Source: Phascolarctos cinereus (taxonomy: Eukaryota > Chordata > Mammalia > Diprotodontia > Phascolarctidae). From it: a stretch of 64,000 nt of DNA. Where the stretch lies: the NCBI RefSeq assembly GCF_002099425.1, contig NW_018344008.1:9354501-9418500 (forward strand). The letters run 5' to 3'. This document shows positions 23,951 to 34,569 of the stretch, piece after piece. The position numbers and the translations under genes were made by a program. The first letter of the stretch is position 1; every line of letters begins with the position of its first letter. The notes beneath the pieces are model-generated. The model was not told the DNA's origin. It made no database searches and was given only the letters and a program-made list of their open reading frames with translations.

Positions 23951-24205
23951 TGACAGAATCATAACTAGCACTGATATAGCACTTTAAGGTTTGCAAAGTG
24001 CTTTACAAATATTATCTCATTTTATCCTCACAATAACACTGAGGAGTAGATGCTATTATTGTCACCTTTTTCAGATGAGGAAAGTGAGGCAAACAGAGAT
24101 TAAATAACTTGCCTAGTCATACAACTAGCATGTATGTGAGGGGGAACTTGAACTCAGGTCTTCCTGATTCGAGGTCCAGTGCCCTATCAATTGTGAAACT
24201 GTTCA
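23950..24205 (-). repeat. MIR-type SINE
   Basis: TTTAAGGTTTGCAAAGTGCT, ATTATCTCATTTTATCCTCA, CAGATGAGGAAAGTGAGGC, AACTTGAACTCAGGTCTTCC. Nearly full length. Confidence 0.85.
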
Positions 24206-24214
24206 ATTCTGGTC

Positions 24215-24870
24215 AATTTACTCTGCTTTGGTTCATCCAGATTCTCCCAAGATTCTCTTAATATGCCACTTTCATTATTTCTTACAGCGTAATAATTTTT
24301 CATTACATTCACAGACTATAATTTGCTTCATTATTCTGTAATTGATGGGCATCCACCTTCCCCAGTTCTTTTGCTACAAAAAAAAAGCGCTGTTATAAAT
24401 TTTTTGTTTTTATGAGTCGTTTCCCTTTCTCCCTGATGTTTTTGGGTATAATACTGGTAGTGGCATCCCCAGGTCAAAGGATATACAAATTTCAATTGTA
24501 AAGTACTAGTGCTGATTACATTCCTTCTCTTTCTAAACTTCTATTAGAAAGGGGAGGAGTATAAAAAGTATGAGATACAATTAACAATCATAAATATGAA
24601 CATGAATGAGATACAGTCATCCAAAAACAGAGAAGAATAGCAGAATGGACTAAAATGTAGAACCTAACAATATCTTTTTATTTTGTTTTTATAAGAAGTC
24701 ATATTTCACAATACATTCTAAATAGATAAATGACCTTAAAGATCATGCCATAAAATATTTAGAAGCATATCATATGCCTTTCATAGCTATAGGCAGGGGA
24801 TATATTCGTTAGCATACAAAGGATAGAGTCGATTACAAAAGATAAACTTGGTAATTTTGATTTAATAATA
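24215..24870. repeat. two opposed old L1 fragments
   Basis: 24215-24510 is antisense L1 (AATAATTTTTCATTACATTC, GTAATTGATGGGCATCC, CCCAGGTCAAAGGATAT). 24640-24870 is sense L1 ORF2 (TAAATGACCTTAAAGATCAT, GATTACAAAAGATAAACTTG). Confidence 0.6.
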
Positions 24871-24880
24871 ATAACAATAA

Positions 24881-25136
24881 GTTATTTTTCAGTCATGTCC
24901 AACTGTTTATGAGTCCATCTGGGGTTTTCTTGGCAAAGATACTGCAGTGGCTTGCCATTTCCTTCTGCAGCTTTTTTTTTACAGATGAAGAACTGAGGCA
25001 CACATGGTTAAGTGACTTGCCTACTGTCACATAACTGGTAAGAGTCTGAGGCCAGAGGCCACATTTGAAGTCAGACAGATGAGTCTTCTTGAGTTCAAGC
25101 CCAGGACTCTATCCACTGTGCCACCTAGTTGCCCCC
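24881..25136 (-). repeat. composite SINE, full length
   Basis: TTTTTCAGTCATGTCCAACT, TTTCTTGGCAAAGATACTGC, CTCTATCCACTGTGCCACC. The 11-base target-site duplication AATAACAATAA is at 24870-24880 and 25137-25147. Confidence 0.92.
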
Positions 25137-25137
25137 A

Positions 25138-25225
25138 ATAACAATAATACTTAGCATTTCTATAGTGCTTTAGGGTTTGCTTACAAATATTATTTTACTT
25201 TATCTTCACAACAATCCTGGAAGAT
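25138..25225 (-). repeat. MIR-type SINE fragment
   Basis: TTCTATAGTGCTTTAGGGTT, then ACAAATATTATTTTAC. Confidence 0.6.
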
Positions 25226-25409
25226 ATCAAAACTTTTGGGACATGGCAAAAGTAGTCTTTCTTTTGGGGAAAATGCATACTTCTAAATACTTTCATTGAC
25301 GAAACAAAGAACAGATCAATGATTGAGGCATACAACGAAAAGAAAAGTAAAAAGCCAACAAATTTTAAAAAGCCAATTAAACACTAAAAACTTCTTAATT
25401 GCTATAGTC

Positions 25410-25990
25410 AATAACCTTTCCTCAGTCCTCACTGTTGTTGTTACATTTTTTACAGCATGTGATACCATTGACCACTCTTTCCTCTTTAATAAAATCTCTT
25501 TTTCTTGGTATTACATGACACTGTTCTCGCCTAGATTTTTTGCTTATCTGTCTGACTGTTACTCAGTCTTCTCTGCTAATTCATTGTAAAACTGCCCATC
25601 CCTTAAGTTTGGGTATCTCTCAAATTTCTTTCCTAGTCACTTTCTTCTATTTTTATGTTTTTTCCCTTGGTGATCTTGTTCACTCTCAGGGGCTCACTTA
25701 TTACATCTATACTGATGACAAAACTATAAATAGAATCCTTTAAATTTCAGTACTATGTCTTGAACATCTCCACTTGGGTTTCACAACATCTCTAGAAACT
25801 CATTCCATCCAAAACTGAATTCATCAGTTTTCCTCCTAAACCTGTTGTTTTTTTACTTCTCTGAAATATTTTTGACTTCTCACTCACCTGCACATCAATT
25901 GGATTGCCAACTCCCACTGTTCTACCTTCATAATATTTGTCACAATTGCTATGCTGTTGGATTAAATGTGTTTTGTTTTTAAATAATGTG
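25410..25990 (+). repeat. L2 LINE ORF2 RT fragment
   Basis: It encodes TACDTIDHSFLFNKI, then FAYLSDCYSVFSANS and YYIYTDDKT, decayed L2/CR1 RT motifs (DTVDH, SYLSDR, YADD with A to T). The host-like open frames at 25323-25743 come from this LINE. Confidence 0.75.
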
Positions 25991-25999
25991 GTCTCTAAA

Positions 26000-27110
26000 A
26001 AGCAAACACATTACTATGGGCTTGGGAGCTATGATTTTGAATGTAAAGAGATCCACAGCGTGCATTAAAACTAGAGTAACTTTCTGGGGACCCACAAACT
26101 TCATGTATTACTTTACAGAGGAAGATGGTGGTAGGTTATGGGCATTAAAAAAAAAAACTGAAAAGTAACTGAAGTGAAAACAAGTCTGTAGAAAGCTTGG
26201 CCTTTCACATAGTAGGTAGTTAATAAATGTTTGTTGAATAAAAATTACATAAATAAATGACATCTGTTGCTTAGCTTTCACTTCCTCATTTATGTTAAAG
26301 AAAAAAAAGTTAATACTCTGCATTGTAGGCACAAGTCTGCTCGAAACAATTTCTATTAATTTGTTATTTTTCTAAATTTAAGCATTGTTCTGCTTGAGAG
26401 ATGTCTAAAATAATGGAGTCCCCTATGTCCTTTGATATATCTTACCGACAAGATATTTTGAAGTAATATTTATAACAAGGTTCTTGAACATAGCAAAATT
26501 TCAAGATGATAAATTATACATCTCCTGAGGATAAGGTAAAAACTATTATTTTTTTCTTCATTAATCCAGAACAACAGTCACTTAATTTTGGAGAATCATT
26601 TTCCTAAAACCCCTTAATCCTTCTAAGACAACTCACTCCAAGTGTTCTTTTGTTCTCCTTCCTCCTCCCACAAAAAACAAACAAACAAACAAACAAAAAC
26701 CAGGTCTAGGAAGTAATCCAGAGATTTCTTTCTTTGGGCCAACATGGTAATCCCTTCAGGGAAAGGAGAAAGACAAAGATCTTATCTAGATATGAAGAAT
26801 TTCTCTTTCAAAATCTTGTTACCACCTTCAATTTTTTTTTTGTCCTAGGTTTGTTCTTGACCTTCTACATACTTTTTTAAAAGTCAAGAGGTTAGGCAAA
26901 AGAGAAAGGGGGAAAAATATTAGTAGTGGATAGTCCAAGAATTTTGATTAAGTACTGATAATGTTACTTTCCTTAGTTAAGTAAGGATATAAGACTAGAG
27001 AAATAGTTATTGCTTAATATTTTGAGTTGAATGAAAAAAGAGGTTTTAATATGCTTCTACATCTATAAACTGGAGATTAGCGTGCCACTTCTAATGGCAC
27101 ACTTTGTGAA
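26000..27110. other. unclassified sequence with a short L2 tail
   Basis: An L2-like tail (CACATAGTAGGTAGTTAATA) lies at about 26195-26245. The rest shows nothing I recognise. Confidence 0.5.
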
Positions 27111-27119
27111 AGCAATTTT

Positions 27120-27300
27120 TTTTTTGAGAATATAAATGAATAATAGGAAGATCTGAATTCAAATCCCACCCCAGACACTTAGGGGAAAGATGCTTAATCT
27201 CTCTCAGCCTCAGTTTTCTCAAATATTTCAAAGGAATGTTGTGAGAATATAAATAAAAAGCACTAATCTATGTTGATGAAATATATTAAAATGATTGATA
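27120..27300 (+). repeat. MIR-type SINE
   Basis: TGAATTCAAATCCCACCCCA, CTCTCAGCCTCAGTTTTCTC, TTGTGAGAATATAAATAAAA. Confidence 0.65.
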
Positions 27301-27494
27301 CTGGGCCTGATAATTGCTGCCACACATTCTCTCACTGATCATAGATATTTCCCTTCTCTTTAATCCTGGTCAAATACTTCGAAACTGCCCCTTCAGTGAC
27401 TTATATTGTTAGCTTTTGCTCCTTGCATCCCACGTTAGTGACTTATATACTATTATCATTTCAGTTTATACTTCCAAATGATCTGAAAATGATA

Positions 27495-28450
27495 GATTAG
27501 TGAAAAAGTCAACAAGCATTTATTAAGTACCTACTATGTATCAGGCACTGTGCTAAGCATTGAGGATTTGAAAAAAGGCAGAAATAATTCTCATTTCTCA
27601 AGGAACACACATCCTAATGGAGGGGCCAACAGGCCAACAGCTATGTGCAAACAAGATGTGTAATACGAGATGAAATGGAGATAATCTCAGGAGGGAAGGA
27701 ATTAGCATTAGCAGGGATTTGGACAGACTTCAGACAAATGGAAGCTACGAGGTGAAGATGAGGACGGAGAGAATTCTAGGCATGGGGGCAGTCAGTAAAA
27801 AATGCAGAGTTGGAAGATGGAGTGTTTGAGGAACATGGAGGCCAGTGTCACTGGCTTGAGTGACCTGGAAGGGAATAAGGTATAAAAAAATTTTAAGAGA
27901 TAGGAAAAAGCTAGGTTACAAAGGACTTTATGGGCCAAATACCAAATTTTATATTTGATCCTGGAAGCAAATAGGGAGTCACTGGAGTTTGAGTGTGTGT
28001 GGGGGGAGGGGAGAAGTATGGAATTACATGGTCAGAGCTGGACTCTGTTAACTTTGGCAACAGAGTAGAGACGGGCTGGAGTAGGGAAAAACTTGAATGA
28101 GGCAGCCCAACTAGTGAGCTTTTGAAATAATGCAGGTTGGGGGTCCGGAGGGCTAGCACCTGGATGGTGGCTACATCAGAGGCGGAAAAAGAGGAGGGAC
28201 ATATGCAAGAATGTTAAGAAGGTAGAATTGACAAAAGCTGGCAACTGATTGGATAGGGAAACATCCAATTGTCTAACTGGCATTTGGAGATTTAAGACTG
28301 GAGATCAGGAGAGGTATAGGGCTATTTAAACTGATCTGAGAATAAGCTGCAAAGAGTGGATTTGAATCCTTGGGAGCTGATGAGTTCTCCAGGCGAAATG
28401 TTAGGTAGAAAACTGGATCAAGGTTCATCAAAGAAGACAGAGGAGCCCAT
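27495..28450 (-). repeat. L2 LINE copy A, antisense
   Basis: CAAGCATTTATTAAGTACCT, GGCACTGTGCTAAGCATTG, TTATATTTGATCCTGGAAGC and GGCAACTGATTGGATAGG in antisense L2 order. It continues into a second copy that repeats the middle blocks. Confidence 0.7.
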
Positions 28451-29950
28451 AGAGAGGTAGGAAAATCAAAAGAAAGCCTTAGGAATATTAATTTGAAAGT
28501 TGAATGGAAAGTGGCCTGGAATGGGGAAAGATTTGGGACAGGGAGACCAATTGGCAGGCTGTTGCCATAGTTCAGGAGGGAGATGATGGGGTCCTGTGCT
28601 GGGGGGGGGTGACAAAGGGAATTCATACAGAAGAGATGTTAAGAAAGTAAAATTGATAGGACTTGGCAACTGAGGAGAGGATGACAATGATGCAAAGTTG
28701 TGAGTCTGAGTGACTGAGAATATGATGGTACCCTCAAAATTAATAGAGAAGTAGAGGAGAGGAGTGGGAGGGAAAGTAGATAATGAGTACAATTTTGGAC
28801 ATGTTGATTTTTAAAATGTCTACAAGACATGCCCAGTAGGCAGTTGGAGACCTGAGACTAGAGGTCAGGGAAAAGGTTAAGCCTGGATCTGAGAATCTTA
28901 TATGTGTGTGTATGTAAATACATATATATATATATGTAATATAATATACACACATACACATAAATAAATAAGTATATGGGAGCAGATGAAATCACCTAGG
29001 GGATAGAAGTATATAGGAAGAAGAGGATCCTTGGGGGAACCTCCTATTAGTGATCAAGACCTGGATGAAGATTTGGCAAAGGAGACTGAGAAGTGGTCAG
29101 ACAGGAGGATAACTAGGAGAGATCAATGTTACAAAAACCTAGAGAGAAGAGAGTATTAAAAAGAGGGTTGTAATCAAGGAAGTCAAAGGCTGCAGGGGAT
29201 CATTGGTAACTTTAGCCAGAAGGGAGAGACTGTTAAAGTGAGGATTTTTTAAGGATGGAGACATTTACACATATTTGTAAGCAGTCACTGGAAGGGGGAA
29301 AGAAGTTAAAGATTTACTAGTAAGAGTGGGGATGATAGGAGCAATTCGCAGAAGTCAGAAGGGGATCACTGCATGTAGAGGAGTTGGCCTTGGCAAGGAA
29401 GAAGGGCCACCTCTTCATGTGAGACAGATGAAGGAGGAGATCGTGGCAGAAGGCTTTGGAATGATGACCCATGAAAAGGAAGGAAGAAGCAGAATGTTCA
29501 ATAGGTGAGGTTCTCAGATAAGAAGGGAGAGGGAGAGGCAACCACTAGGTTTGAGGAAGGATTAGAAGTTTAGAAGACCTAGTGTAATAAGTGGAATAGT
29601 CAATCAATTAAAGAGATGTAAAAGGATTGTCTTGGTTCAAAGAAGGCCCAGTTGAGATTAAATTTGTAGTGGTCAACTGGTTTTCGTTACTTTGCCCAAT
29701 TTTTCTAGCAGCTGGTGTAAGCAAGGCAAGTTAATGGTGGAAGTACCCAAGGCTGTGTCTTCAAAGTGCAAAATCTGTGATAGAACAAGGGAAAATAATG
29801 TACATTTGAACTGGTCCACCCAGGGGCCTAGATAGGGAAGGAAGAAGCATGTAAACTATTCAGGGGTAATGGCTTGAGAAAGAACTGTAGAACAGATTGA
29901 AGGACACTGAGCTGATTAAGAACTGCTAAGTGGGAGGAGAGGTGGAATAA
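28450..29950 (-). repeat. L2 LINE copy B, antisense, reaching ORF2
   Basis: It repeats the block of copy A (GATAGGACTTGGCAACTGAG), then extends upstream in L2 through the RT region (GAGTGACTGAGAATATGATGG, TCAAGGAAGTCAAAGGCTGC) and the pre-RT block (GTTGGCCTTGGCAAGGAAGA). A TA/CA-rich microsatellite lies at about 28902-28965. Confidence 0.65.
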
Positions 29951-30234
29951 CAATGTACTCTGATAAAGGAGTCCTTTCAGTAGTTTTGTAACTTTAGCAT
30001 TATGCTTGATTTTCTCCCTCTCCCTTCATCCTACTTTTCTAATTGGTTCCCAAATCTTACCATTTCTACCTCTACTATATCTTTCTTAAGAATCTGATCC
30101 CTTTTTTTCTACTCCTACTGCTACTATTAAGTTCAGGCCCATATCACTTTAGATGATTGTTTTTTAAATCTAAATTAGTTTTTTTTTAAATAAAAAGAGC
30201 TAATTATGTCAGATAGTCCAGCCTTTGATACAAA

Positions 30235-30425
30235 ACATATATTAATTATTTATCATGTGCTAGGCACAGTGCTAAGCTCTGGGGATACAATTACAGATAT
30301 CCAAAAAGACAAATCCCTGTCCCCTTGGAGCTTACATTCTAACAGGGGAAGAAATCCATAGTGTGCGGGAGTGATACCTGGGCATAGTAGAGAACTCTGA
30401 AGTAGGAAGCATGGCTGGTCTTGGC
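30235..30425 (-). repeat. L2 LINE 3' end, antisense
   Basis: TATCATGTGCTAGGCACAGT, GCTCTGGGGATAC, TTGGAGCTTACATTCTAACA. Confidence 0.7.
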
Positions 30426-30644
30426 TATTTCTCAAAATAAAACTGAAGGTTCTGGGAGAAATTCATCAATGGGAGAAGAGGGCTGAAGTGGTAGAAAGAG
30501 AAAACAGAATCTTAGAGGGCCTAGAGAAGTTAAGTGACTTGCTCAATATTGCAAAACAAGTAAATATCTGACTCATCTCTAACCCATAACTTCTGAGCTT
30601 AAATTGATTGCTATAAAAAGTTAGGTTACCCAAAACTAGTCTGT

Positions 30645-31060
30645 TGATAAGCATTTCTTAAGGGCCTACTAAGTACTAAATACTTGGGATACAAAAAAAG
30701 GTAAAAGATTAGTAAGTCAGTCCCTATTCTCAAGAATCTCACAACCTAATGAGGAAAACAAAATAGAAAAAATTACACACAAATACTTTGTATGTGGGAT
30801 AAACTGGAAATGATCAACCAGAGGGAATGCCTTAGAATTAAGGGGAATCAGGAAAAGCTTGCTGAAAAAGGTGGGATTTTACCTGGGACTTGAAAGAAAC
30901 CAGGAGGCAGAGATGAGGAGGGACAGAATTCCAAGCATGGGTGGACATTTAGTAAAAATGCCCAGAGTTCAGAGATAGGAATGTCAAGGGAACAGCAAGG
31001 AGAGTCAGTGATCAAAAAGTGGGGGAGTGGGGAGGGTATGGTATAATAGATATAATACAT
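30645..31060 (-). repeat. L2 LINE 3' end, antisense
   Basis: AAGCATTTCTTAAGGGCCTA, AGGTGGGATTTTACCTGGGA, GAATTCCAAGCATGGG. 31061-31880 is AT-rich with no recognisable feature beyond a (TC)n run at 31231 and a (CA)n run at 31412. Confidence 0.7.
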
Positions 31061-31884
31061 GGCTCAAAAATTATACTTTTCTAACTAGAGGAGATGATAA
31101 TTGAATTAAAGTCACCTTGTTTATTACTATTAATTTTTATGAAATTTAAAAATATTAATATTTATCACTATTAATTTTTAGTTAACAGAATTACTATCCT
31201 ATTACTATTAATATGACTTTCTTGCAGTGATCTCTCTCTCTCTGTATGAATGGATATTTAGTGGTGACTTTTATTTCACTTATTTATTTAAACAGGAACT
31301 TCAAGTTCCCTGAAAAATATATCTAGTACCTTCTTTCTATAGAGATTATTCTTGGAATCGGTCATTAAAAAATTATAATGAATTTAAACACCAAAAAAGG
31401 GGGTTTCCATACACACACACACAGCAGATGTGAAACTGCATCTCCATTTCTTACCTCTTAAAATAAGTATATAATTCTATGTTACTTTCAAAATTTTTCT
31501 GATCTTCTATTCCTTTCAGTACGTTAAAAAATGTTTTAATGACTTTTTTTTTGCATCACTTGCCTAATACCTTTCTATGACTCTCCCCTACCCTCCTGTT
31601 AAAAAAAGACAAAGGAAAAAAGACACTTGTAACAAGTAAGCCTAGTGAAACAAACTGAATCTACACTGTGGCTATGTACTGTCCCTTTCTGCACCCTGAA
31701 TCTGTCATCTTTTCTGTCAGTAACATGCTTTATCATCTGACTTTTGGATACATGGATTGTCTCCTGGATACATTGCATTTATCTGGGTACTTAGAAGTTT
31801 TTCAAAAGCGTTTTTCTTTACAATGCTTTTGTCCTTGTATAAAATGTTCTAGTTCTGATTTCTGTTCTACTACGGAGCATACCC

Positions 31885-32055
31885 AAGCATTGTATGAAAT
31901 CTCTTGCTTTTGTCATTTTTTAACAATAAAATAATCCATTATATTCGTTTGTTCAGTCATTATTCAATTGTTGGGCACCCTCTTAGATTCTAGTGCTTTC
32001 CTTTTGTCTTGAATTAAGCACTGTGCGTGGCACATAGTTTAATAAATGTTTTATC
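31885..32055. repeat. L1 scrap (antisense) and L2 tail (sense)
   Basis: 31915-32000 reads antisense L1 (ATTCAATTGTTGGGCACCC). 32010-32050 is the L2 tail (GCACTGTGCGTGGCACATAG, AATAAATGTT). Confidence 0.55.
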
Positions 32056-32109
32056 TACTCAAGTCTAATCTCTCCATTCTGGATCAGGATGTTTGTTTTG
32101 CTTAAGGCT

Positions 32110-33120
32110 ATTCTCTCGCTGTTATTATCCTTCCTTTAAATCTTGCTTAATTTAGATTATTGTAACTGCCTCTTTGTTTGAGTCTCAAATTTCTCCCCAC
32201 TTTACATTGCAAAGTGATTTTCTTTAGGCATTTTTGGCCTCTTTTCCCTACTCAATCCACATTCATATTGCCTTGAGTAGAAAAACTTTTTAGCTTTTAA
32301 CACTCCGAATCACCTTTCTCAACCTCATTGGAAGTTACTTTTATGCTCCCTATGAGAATGAGATCCTTCCCAAGCGGTCTCTCGGTCCATTTCCCTGGTG
32401 CACAGGCAATCTCATGCCTGGACTGCACTCCCTCCTCACTTCAGCCTCAGCCTCTCCTTTTATTTAAGGAGCAACAAAAACCCACCTTTTCTGAAACGTT
32501 CAACTTGACTGCTCAGTGCCATTCTATGCATTTGTTTCCTAGTTTAAGACTAAGTTCCTTGGGGGTAGGAATTGTTTTTGTTTTCAATAGTTTATCCCTA
32601 ACGGCTGGCAACCTGCCAACCAAACGTGATTTTTCTGTTTCCCTTAGTAGTATTTCTTATCATTGCCAAATTTTGCAATCACTTGACTCCTCCTTCACCT
32701 CCTGCTTCCAGGCATTCCCCAAGACCCGTTCCATTCATGCTATAACAAGAGAGACTTGGACCTAGAGTAAGGTACTCAATCTCTTGAGCTTCAGTTCCCG
32801 CAAATGAACATTTTCTTTTCTGTTAGTCTATTCCAGTCTACTCCGAATTTTTTTCATATCTTTTTGCTTTAGGTACTTAGTACGTTACAGTCGAAATGTT
32901 GCATTTTGTGACTAATACCCTTCCCTTTCCCCACTCCTCATCTCCCCATTCCAACCTACCCTACTGTACCCCACGCAGGAATAATTTTTTCTAAGGCATA
33001 GCGGCTCTAAGCATCAACCCCGCCTGCTGTAGCCACTTCAAAGCTCCATACTGCTACAAAATAAATTCAAATTTCTTAGCCCGGCATTCCAGGCCTGATG
33101 TTCTTTTACATGAGTAAACT
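32110..33120 (+). repeat. decayed L2 LINE pieces upstream of AEBP2
   Basis: ATTATTGTAACTGCCTCTTT, CATGCCTGGACTGCACTCCC and, at 33055, AAAATAAATTCAAATTTCTT then AGCCCGGCATTCCAGGCC are L2 C-terminal and 3' blocks. The open frame at 32328-32765 falls in this remnant. Confidence 0.55.
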
Positions 33121-33403
33121 TGTTACTCCAAGTTCCATTCGCCCACCTCCCCACCGTGGAGTTTATTTATTTGCCTGCCTTTGCTCACCGGTGCCCGGAG
33201 TGCTTGGGAGACCAATTCCCTCCAATCTCTATTTCAAGTCTGTGGCCTGGGTAGCGGGGCTGAGTTTGAGAAAATGATACTCTTGAGGAGCGCAAGGGAT
33301 TGGGAGGGAAATGGGCTGAAGCACAGACGATGGGATACTGGGTTGGAGTGCAAAATAAAAGCCGTCTCCCTCTTACCAACCCCTCCCTCCCGCCACGCCT
33401 GTC

Positions 33404-33413
33404 GCGCAAGCGC
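33404..33413. promoter_or_regulatory. NRF1-like motif in the AEBP2 promoter
   Basis: GCGCAAGCGC resembles the palindromic NRF1 consensus GCGCATGCGC with one mismatch. It sits 164 bases upstream of the presumed AEBP2 start codon inside the CpG island. NRF1 sites are common in CpG-island promoters. Use of this one is inferred. Confidence 0.35.
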
Positions 33414-33576
33414 TCCATCACCCTGCAACTATTCGAACGCGTGTGTGTGCGCGCGCGCCGGTGACGCCGCCCGCGGTCCCTCCTCCTGCTCTGCGGCCGC
33501 GGCGTCGGGGGCGGTGTCAGCGTCAGCCCAGGCTCGGGCGATTGGAAGGGAGAGTAAGAGGGAGGGAGGAGGCGCC

Positions 33577-34272
33577 ATGGCCGCCGCTATCACCGACATG
33601 GCCGACCTGGAGGAGCTCTCCCGCCTGAGTCCTCTGCCCCCCCGGCAGTCCCGATCCCGCGACGCGGGGCCGGGCCGAGCCCTGTGGGGAGGAGGAGGAA
33701 GAAGAGGAAGATGAGGAGGAGGAGGAAGAGGAGACAGAAGCACAGGCGGTGGCAGAGCTGCTGCTGAACGGCGACGGCGGGGGTGGGGGCGGCGGCGGCG
33801 GCGACGGGGGCGAGGCGGAGACGATGTCTGAGCCGAGCCCAGAGAGCGCCAGCCAGGCCGGGGAAGACGAGGACGAAGAGGAAGAGGAGGAGGAGGACGA
33901 GAGCAGCAGCAGCAGCGGGGGCGGCGAGGAGGAGAGCAGCGCCGAGAGCCTGGTGGGCAGCGGCAGCAGCAGCGACGAGACCCGCTCCCTCAGCCCTGGC
34001 GCGGCCAGCAGCAGCAGCGGCGATGGAGACGGCAAGGAGGGCCTGGAAGAGCCCAAGGGACCGCGGGGCGGCCAGAGCAGCTGCAGCGGCGGCGGAGGAG
34101 GTAGCGGCGGAGGCGGTGGCGGCAGCAGCAGCAGCAGCGTTGTCTCCAGCGCCGGGGACGAGGGCTACGGGACCGGGGGAGGCGGAAGCAGCGCTACCTC
34201 GGTGGGCAGGAGAGGCAGCCTGGAGGTGTCCTCGGATGGGGAGCCCCTGAGCCGCATGGACTCGGAGGACAG
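33577..34272 (+). CDS. AEBP2: AEBP2 coding exon 1 (PRC2 accessory subunit, N-terminal region)
   Basis: AEBP2 binds the PRC2 core in the nucleus and helps its recruitment and H3K27 methyltransferase activity. The exon opens with a strong Kozak ATG (GCGCCATGG) and reads MAAAITDMADLEELSRL, as in mammalian AEBP2. Next come an acidic Glu-rich tract (about residues 38-54), a Gly run (about 65-80), MSEPSPESASQAGEDED from residue 83, Ser/Gly/Glu low-complexity segments, and SRMDSED at the end. The region is predicted to be disordered. The exon ends in AG followed by the donor GTCAGT, splitting a Ser codon (phase 2) that exon 2 completes. As written the frame is broken: from the ATG the reading stops after 45 codons, because the C run at 33637-33643 has seven bases. 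With six, all 231 complete codons are open and match the family. The interval is therefore given as one exon, and the residue numbers assume the intact frame. Confidence 0.93.
33637..33643 (+). other. AEBP2: C7 homopolymer that breaks the AEBP2 exon 1 frame
   Basis: Codons 21-22 (Pro-Pro) are followed by an extra C. Upstream codons are in the ATG frame. Downstream codons that match AEBP2 (GSP...RGRAEP, then the Glu tract) are in the next frame. The downstream frame has its own stop at 33626-33628, just upstream, so it cannot be entered from an earlier start. Confidence 0.9.
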
Positions 34273-34569
34273 GTCAGTGCCACCCCGCAGCCCTCCCCGG
34301 GGGCCGGGGACTTCTTGGGCCCGCGATTGCAGTACCCCGCCCCTCCGGCCGCCGCTGCCGCCGATCGGCGGCCAACTCTCAAACCATTTTTTTCCTCCCT
34401 TGCCTTTCCCCGCCCCGTTTTTTTCTCTTGGTTCCCCCCACGCAGTCCCAGAGAGGGAGCGAGAGAGACCCAAAGTCCGACCTAACTCGGAAACCCACCG
34501 GCCGCAGAGGCTGCCCGAGGCGGTGTGCCGGGAGGCTCCGTCCGAGCACGCCCAAGGTTAGCTTCAACC

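Larger units (their letters stand above)
33380..34560 (+). promoter_or_regulatory. AEBP2: CpG island and presumed promoter of AEBP2
   Basis: This is the only strongly CpG-rich stretch in an otherwise AT-rich window. It covers the 5' flank, all of coding exon 1 and the first part of intron 1. It has no obvious TATA box near the start codon. It contains a CRE half-site-like TGACG near 33463 and alternating GC/CG dinucleotides just upstream. This is the usual architecture of a broadly expressed housekeeping-type promoter. The transcription start cannot be placed from sequence alone; it probably lies between about 33350 and 33550. Confidence 0.8.

Noticed and set aside
25323-25743. Open frames with RT-like motifs
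   Set aside because: They belong to a decayed L2 LINE, not to a host gene.
28740-28961. 73-codon antisense open frame
   Set aside because: It reads L2 LINE sequence in its sense direction plus a TA/CA microsatellite.
32328-32765. 145-codon open frame close to the AEBP2 promoter
   Set aside because: It falls in a decayed L2 remnant, and no conserved protein is recognised.
33523-34056. 177-codon antisense open frame (poly-Ser) across AEBP2 exon 1
   Set aside because: It is the complement of GC-rich triplet tracts in a real exon. It has no family features.
33783-34250. 155-codon Ala/Arg-rich sense open frame
   Set aside because: A shifted-frame shadow of the AEBP2 low-complexity exon.
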